A DNA stretch of 15,884 nucleotides. Origin: DASSJT01 sp035691065 (lineage in GTDB: Bacteria; Actinomycetota; Actinomycetes; Actinomycetales; Dermatophilaceae). Position numbers and translations under genes: made by a program. Under the pieces are notes generated by a model, which saw only the letters and a list, made by a program, of their open reading frames with translations, did no database searches and had not been told where the DNA came from. The stretch spans positions 1 through 15,884 of the forward strand of contig DASSJT010000182.1 of NCBI GenBank assembly GCA_035691065.1, read 5' to 3'. This document shows positions 12,273 through 15,884 of the stretch, piece by piece (the stretch's first letter is position 1; each line of letters begins with the position of its first letter).

Positions 12273-12638
12273 TCAGTCCTCCCAGGGTGGCGTGTCGCCC
12301 ATCTTCTTGTAGTAGCGGGCCAGGTGGCCCTTGACCCGGGGCACGTCCGAGTCCGGCAGGTCGACCCCGCCGCGGGAGCCCTGGACCACCGCGGCCGCCG
12401 CCATGACGGCTCGGGGCACGGCCACGAGCTTGCCGTCCACGACGTCGGCGATGAGCAGCTTGTAGCCGGTGAAGTTGTCCTTGGCGTCGGCGTCGTACCA
12501 GACGTGCGCCTCCTGGTAGGCCTTGTTCGGCTCGTCCTGCGCCTTGGTGAACTTCCGTACCCGGGTGTCTGCGGCGTCGCCGTCCCACTTGCGGTCGCGG
12601 TCGGCCATGGGCAGGTCCTGAAACGTGGTCACGGCCAT
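12273..12638 (-). CDS. Orphan protein with phage-type HLARYYKKMG...PPW C-terminal motif
   Basis: A 121-residue cytoplasmic protein. A charged N-terminus (MADRDRKWDGDAADTRVRKF) is followed by YKLLIADVVDGKLVAVPRAVMAAAAVVQGSRGGVDLPDSDVPRVKGHLARYYKKMGDTPPWED. From memory, the block from the DGKL-AVPR segment through AHLARYYKKMG..PPW occurs in phage and prophage proteins near capsid-maturation genes and in small actinobacterial orphans. I cannot confirm that here, and the function is unknown. No other phage gene is in the window. ATG 12638 is supported by GGAGGA 7-12 nt upstream; ATG 12608 is a fallback. It is convergent with the YceI gene and divergent from the oxidase gene. The frame stays open upstream through 14357 but reads only the antisense of the oxidase gene. 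Confidence 0.75.
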   Translation of the reverse strand: MAVTTFQDLPMADRDRKWDGDAADTRVRKFTKAQDEPNKAYQEAHVWYDADAKDNFTGYKLLIADVVDGKLVAVPRAVMAAAAVVQGSRGGVDLPDSDVPRVKGHLARYYKKMGDTPPWED

Positions 12639-12745
12639 GGTGTCCTCCGTGGTGTCTTCGGTGGTGTCACCCGCCCGGGACGTCGCGTCGTCTGCGGGCG
12701 GGTCTGCGTCCCGACCGGGCGATCTCGTGGTCCTACCCGACTCCC

Positions 12746-12780
12746 TTTGCACTACACGCCCTGCCGGTAGGTTTCCGTCG
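12746..12780 (+). promoter_or_regulatory. Leaderless promoter of the oxidase gene
   Basis: TAGGTT (12768-12773) is followed by exactly 6 nt and GTG 12780, with TTTGCA (12746-12751) 16 bp upstream as a -35 candidate. No Shine-Dalgarno is present. Confidence 0.55.
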
Positions 12781-14024
12781 TGGACGAGCGGAACTGGGCG
12801 GGGAACTACCGCTACGAGGCGGCGTCGATCCAGCGGCCGGGATCGCTCGAGGAGCTCCAGGAGCTGGTGGCCGGCAGTCGCCGCGTCCGCGCACTCGGCT
12901 CCCGCCGGTCCTTCAACGGGATCGGCGACACCGAGGGCGTCCTGGTGTCGCTCGACAGCCTCCCCGCGGAGCTCAGCATCGACGAGGACGCCGCCCAGGC
13001 GACCGTGTCGGCCGGCACTCGCTACGGCGAGCTGGCGGTGGCGCTGGAGGAGTGTGGTCTCGCCCTCCACAACCTTCCCTCGCTGCCGCACATCTCCGTC
13101 GCGGGGGCGCTCGCGACGGGCACCCACGGGTCGGGCGTTGCCCAAGGCCCGCTGAGCTCGGCGGTCGCCGCGATCGACCTGGTCGGGCCCGGCGGCGAGG
13201 TAAGGCACGTGGTCCGCGGTGAGCCTGACTTCGGTGGGAGCGTGGTCTCGTTGGGGGCGGTCGGGATCGCGGTACGGGTCACGCTGGACCTGGTCCCATC
13301 CTTCGACCTGCGCCAGACCGTCTACACGAGCCTGCCGTGGGACACCGTGCTCGCGGAGTTCGACGCGGTGATGAGCAGCGGCTACAGCGTCAGCCTCTTC
13401 ACCGGCTGGACCGGGGAGCGGCTGACCCAGGTGTGGTTGAAGGGTGAGCAGAGCCCACCGGACTTCTTCGGGGCACGGCCGGCGACGGAGCGGGTCCACG
13501 TCGCCCCGGGCGGGGATGCCGGCGCCATGACCGCCCAGGACGGCCAGCCGGGGCCCTGGCTGCACCGGCTGCCGCACTTCCGCATGGGGTACATGCCGAA
13601 CAGCGGCGCCGAGCTCCAGAGCGAGTACCTCGTGGCGCGGGACCGTGCGGCCGAGGCGTTCGAGGCCATCCGCGCACTCGGCGACCGGATCGCCACGGCG
13701 GTCGTCGTCGCCGAGGTGCGCACGATCGCGGCCGACGACCAGTGGCTCAGTGGCTCGTTCGGGCGCGACACTGTCGGCCTGCACTTCACCTGGCGCCCGG
13801 ACGAGGCGGCAGTGGCGGTGCTGCTGCCGGCCATGGAGGCGGCACTGCTGCCGCTCGGCGCCCGCCCGCACTGGGGCCTGTGCTTCACCGCCACGCGCCT
13901 TGAGCTGGCGCCGCTCTACCCCCATTGGCAGGAGTTCGGGCTGCTGCGCGACCGCTGGGACCCGGACGACACGTTCGGCAACGCGTTCCTGGACCGTGCG
14001 TTCGGACCCCGGTTCCCCAAGTAA
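12780..14024 (+). CDS. FAD-binding oxidase of the alditol oxidase (AldO)/aldonolactone oxidase family, atypical
   Basis: A 414-residue VAO-family flavoprotein matching Streptomyces AldO in length and layout. Its FAD domain has RYEAASIQRPGSLEELQELV, LPSLPHISVAGALATGTHGSG and GPLSSAVAAIDLV. The cap domain contains GYSVSLFTGWTGERLTQVWLK, GPWLHRLPHFRMGYMPNSGAELQSEYLV and a C-terminal HWGLCFT. AldO oxidises xylitol or sorbitol with oxygen, releasing H2O2. Two key residues differ here. The GTRHSFN motif whose His46 carries covalent FAD in AldO is GSRRSFN (Arg43), and Lys375 in HWGK is Leu367. Glu312, Arg314 and Thr337 (AldO Glu320, Arg322, Thr345) are kept. FAD is therefore probably non-covalent and the substrate may differ. 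GTG 12780 fits a leaderless start. No signal peptide. Confidence 0.85.
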   Translation: MDERNWAGNYRYEAASIQRPGSLEELQELVAGSRRVRALGSRRSFNGIGDTEGVLVSLDSLPAELSIDEDAAQATVSAGTRYGELAVALEECGLALHNLPSLPHISVAGALATGTHGSGVAQGPLSSAVAAIDLVGPGGEVRHVVRGEPDFGGSVVSLGAVGIAVRVTLDLVPSFDLRQTVYTSLPWDTVLAEFDAVMSSGYSVSLFTGWTGERLTQVWLKGEQSPPDFFGARPATERVHVAPGGDAGAMTAQDGQPGPWLHRLPHFRMGYMPNSGAELQSEYLVARDRAAEAFEAIRALGDRIATAVVVAEVRTIAADDQWLSGSFGRDTVGLHFTWRPDEAAVAVLLPAMEAALLPLGARPHWGLCFTATRLELAPLYPHWQEFGLLRDRWDPDDTFGNAFLDRAFGPRFPK

Positions 14025-14051
14025 CCCAGAGGCTTCACCTGCCGGCTGCCA

Positions 14052-14120
14052 CCCGCCAGCGCCAGCACCAGCCGCCGCCCGCCAGCGCCAGCCGCCGCCT
14101 GCCAGCGCCAGCGCCAGCAG
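14052..14120. repeat. Degenerate three-copy GCCAGC-rich repeat
   Basis: Three units begin with CC[C/T]GCCAGCGCCAGC at 14052, 14078 and 14098, with lengths of 26, 20 and 23 nt. They lie just after the oxidase gene. The remainder of 14025-14363 holds no gene I can support; its 3' half contains the promoter described next. Confidence 0.65.
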
Positions 14121-14222
14121 CCGACGCATTTGCGCGCTCGCGGGCCGCTGGTCGGCGATGTTCCGGCCCATGCCCTCAGGGACAGCGTTATTGCATCGAA
14201 ACCTCCACATTCGGCGTTGGTG

Positions 14223-14251
14223 TTGCAGGGGGCAACCTTCCGATCTAGGTT
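14223..14251 (+). promoter_or_regulatory. Sigma70-type promoter of the secreted protein gene
   Basis: TTGCAG (14223-14228), a 17-bp spacer and TAGGTT (14246-14251) predict a start near 14258 and a leader of about 105 nt before ATG 14364. Confidence 0.6.
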
Positions 14252-14253
14252 GC
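14232..14253. promoter_or_regulatory. Operator-like inverted repeat over the -10 box
   Basis: GCAACCT and AGGTTGC form perfect 7-bp arms around 8 nt. The right arm covers most of the -10 box, the usual place for a repressor site. Confidence 0.45.
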
Positions 14254-14363
14254 GCGTGCAAGGGCTGCTCCGCTGCGCCTGCTTGGCCCCTGACACCGCG
14301 CGGACGGTCACCACTTGGGACCCGAGACCCGAGGCCCCCTGCCCAGAGGAATGGCACCTGCTT

Positions 14364-15884
14364 ATGGCACTATCCCTGCCCAGAAACCGGTATGTCGCTG
14401 CGGCCGTGGCCGCAGTGGTTGCCACCGCTGGCGTCGTGACCTATACCTCCGTCTTCGCCGACCGGGGCAGCGAGCCCCACTACCGCGGCTACCTCGAGAA
14501 AGTCGGGGGTGAGGAGGCGAGGGAGGAAGCCGAGAAGCACGGCGTCGAGAGCATCGTCGGCGGCCCCGACACCGAGTCGTCGGAGATCTTCAGCTCCATC
14601 ACCTCGGTCGCCAACGCCCGCCTCGCTCCGTACGGCTCGGTCGCGGCGGGCCAGCTGTCGAGCAGCCTCGGCAACTTCCGCTCCCTGGCCTCGAACGGCA
14701 GCACGTGGTCGGAGGTCACCGACCTCTCCTACGACGCCGACGACCCGAACTACCGCGACCCGAACTTCTCCAACTCCTCGGGCGGGGCGGGCTATGTGGC
14801 CGGTCGCATGACCGGACTCACTGCCGGAGGCGGCTACCTGTTCGCCGGCGGGGCCAACGGCGGCGTCTTCCGCCGGGCGCTCAACAACCCCGCCGACCCC
14901 AAGGACGACGGCCCGTGGCAGGCGATCTCGGACGCGATCCTGTCCCTCTCGACCGGTGACCTCGAGTTCCACGACGGCGCGCTCTGGTACGCCACGGGGG
15001 AGGCCAACACCGGGGCGACGTCGTACGTCGGTGCCGGCATGTACGTCAACCCGCGGGCGACCAGCCCCAACCTCGACACGGCGAAGTTCACCGACGCCGA
15101 CCGGGTCGGCGGCACCGAGCTCGAGAGCCGCGGGATCAACAAGGTGCGTTTCGACGACGCGAAGCACTGGGCCTATGCGGCGACGACCCGTGGCCTGTGG
15201 CGCTACCCGTTGTCCGGCTCCGGCGCCCCGGTGTCGGGCCAGGCCTGGACCAACGTGTTCATGCCCAACCCGAGTGCCGACCTCGTCATCAGCACGCCCT
15301 ACAAGAACATGGTCAACGACGTGGCGATCGACGACGCGGGCGGCGTGCTGGTCAACGCTGCCTGGCGCAGCGGCGACGCGAGCTACAACGGCTTCTACTA
15401 CAGCGCCACGGGTGCTGAGGGGACGTTCAGCCAGATCAACCCGCAGGGCGCCCTCGGCACGAACGACGTGGGCAACACCGAGTTCGCCTGGGGCACCGAC
15501 GGAGCCGGCCACAAGAAGGTGCTGTACGCCGTGGTCGAGTCACCGAACAAGCTCGCCCACTCGCCGCAGACGGTGCTCAACGGTGTCTTCAGGTCCTCCA
15601 CCGGCACACTCGCCGGGCCGTGGAACCGCATCGCCGACAGTGGCAAGTTCCAGTCTTCGGGGTCGGCCTTCAGCGGCGGTGACGGCGTCTTCTACCGGCC
15701 CGGCGTGCAGGCCTGGTACAACAACTTCATCCAGACCGAGCCCGGACACCCCGACCACGTCTGGGTTGGGCTGGAGGAGGTCTACGAGACCAAGAACGCC
15801 GGCGCCAGCTGGACCACGCCCGGGCCGTACTGGAACTTCGGGTTCAGCTGCTGGAACATCTCCGACTCCAAGAACACCTGCCCG
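14364..15884 (+). CDS. Secreted BNR/VPS10-like beta-propeller protein, N-terminal part (runs off window)
   Basis: An open frame of 507 codons that reaches the right edge without a stop. Residues 1-32 form a signal peptide: basic LPRNR, a hydrophobic core (VAAAVAAVVATAGVVTYTS) and a likely signal-peptidase I cut after VFA. An acidic linker (EKVGGEEAREEAEKHG) follows. From about residue 130 come repeated blade-like blocks: GYVAGRMTGLT...YLFAGGANGGVFRR, LEFHDGALWYATGEAN, KHWAYAATTRGLWRYPL, VWVGLEEVYETKNAGASWTTPG. These resemble the Asp-box/VPS10-type propellers of GH74-like and sialidase-like exoproteins; function is unknown and catalytic residues cannot be assigned. ATG 14364 is the first start in frame; AGAGGA is 13 nt upstream, a long spacing. 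A sigma70-type promoter lies about 110 nt upstream. Confidence 0.82.
   Translation, partial: MALSLPRNRYVAAAVAAVVATAGVVTYTSVFADRGSEPHYRGYLEKVGGEEAREEAEKHGVESIVGGPDTESSEIFSSITSVANARLAPYGSVAAGQLSSSLGNFRSLASNGSTWSEVTDLSYDADDPNYRDPNFSNSSGGAGYVAGRMTGLTAGGGYLFAGGANGGVFRRALNNPADPKDDGPWQAISDAILSLSTGDLEFHDGALWYATGEANTGATSYVGAGMYVNPRATSPNLDTAKFTDADRVGGTELESRGINKVRFDDAKHWAYAATTRGLWRYPLSGSGAPVSGQAWTNVFMPNPSADLVISTPYKNMVNDVAIDDAGGVLVNAAWRSGDASYNGFYYSATGAEGTFSQINPQGALGTNDVGNTEFAWGTDGAGHKKVLYAVVESPNKLAHSPQTVLNGVFRSSTGTLAGPWNRIADSGKFQSSGSAFSGGDGVFYRPGVQAWYNNFIQTEPGHPDHVWVGLEEVYETKNAGASWTTPGPYWNFGFSCWNISDSKNTCP

Noticed and set aside
12273..14357. A very long minus-strand open frame (694 codons) covering the oxidase gene
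   Set aside because: Only its last 121 codons look like protein and have a ribosome-binding site. The rest is antisense to the oxidase gene, with the Arg/Gly/Pro/Ala-rich composition typical of high-GC shadow frames.

Overview
The window is about 15.9 kb of high-GC DNA with the gene content of an actinobacterium. It encodes an F420-dependent glucose-6-phosphate dehydrogenase, an arsenate reductase of the mycothiol-linked type, an alpha-methylacyl-CoA racemase like the mycobacterial Mcr, and an AldO-like oxidase. Several starts look leaderless (a TANNNT -10 box about 6 nt before GTG/ATG). A member of the Intrasporangiaceae/Nocardioides-type lineages is plausible, but the sequence alone does not fix the genus. 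I see no rRNA, tRNA, CRISPR array, transposase or integrase.

Layout. (1) 1-235: the 3' end of nuoD, followed by a short tandem repeat rather than nuoE. (2) 303-1843, minus strand: a fused FMN-split-barrel/DinB-like protein and a small four-helix membrane protein. (3) 1844-2106: a divergent intergenic region with a 24-bp-stem palindrome. (4) 2107-6127, plus strand: a YtcJ-like amidohydrolase, then fgd and mcr overlapping by 4 nt. (5) 6155-7749: a DUF1801 protein (minus) and a pirin (plus), divergently transcribed. (6) 7805-11441: an arsenic island, arsR1 <- -> aqpS-arsC -> <- arsO <- -> arsR2. (7) 11550-12638: a YceI protein and a convergent phage-type orphan gene, separated by a second large palindrome. 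(8) 12780-14024: an AldO-family oxidase. (9) 14364-end: a secreted beta-propeller-like protein that runs off the window.

How the genes work together. The arsenic island is the clearest system. ArsC would reduce arsenate. The product could leave through an aquaglyceroporin that has Val where the pore arginine normally sits, and no ArsB/Acr3 pump is present in the window. A Cys-tailed flavoprotein (ArsO-like) and two different ArsR sensors complete the set. Five 20-bp sites of one pattern (GAC-N4-GTC core) sit in the two divergent promoter regions and are probably the ArsR operators. fgd supplies reduced F420 from glucose-6-phosphate; its translational overlap with mcr is notable because the two activities are not obviously linked.

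The most unusual signals are: the 8-mer GTATGCCG (11 copies on both strands, including both large palindromes), which resembles a genome-signature or uptake-type word; the AldO homologue that lacks both the flavin-linking His and the active-site Lys; and the efflux-pump-free arsenic island with its face-to-face ArsR promoter.
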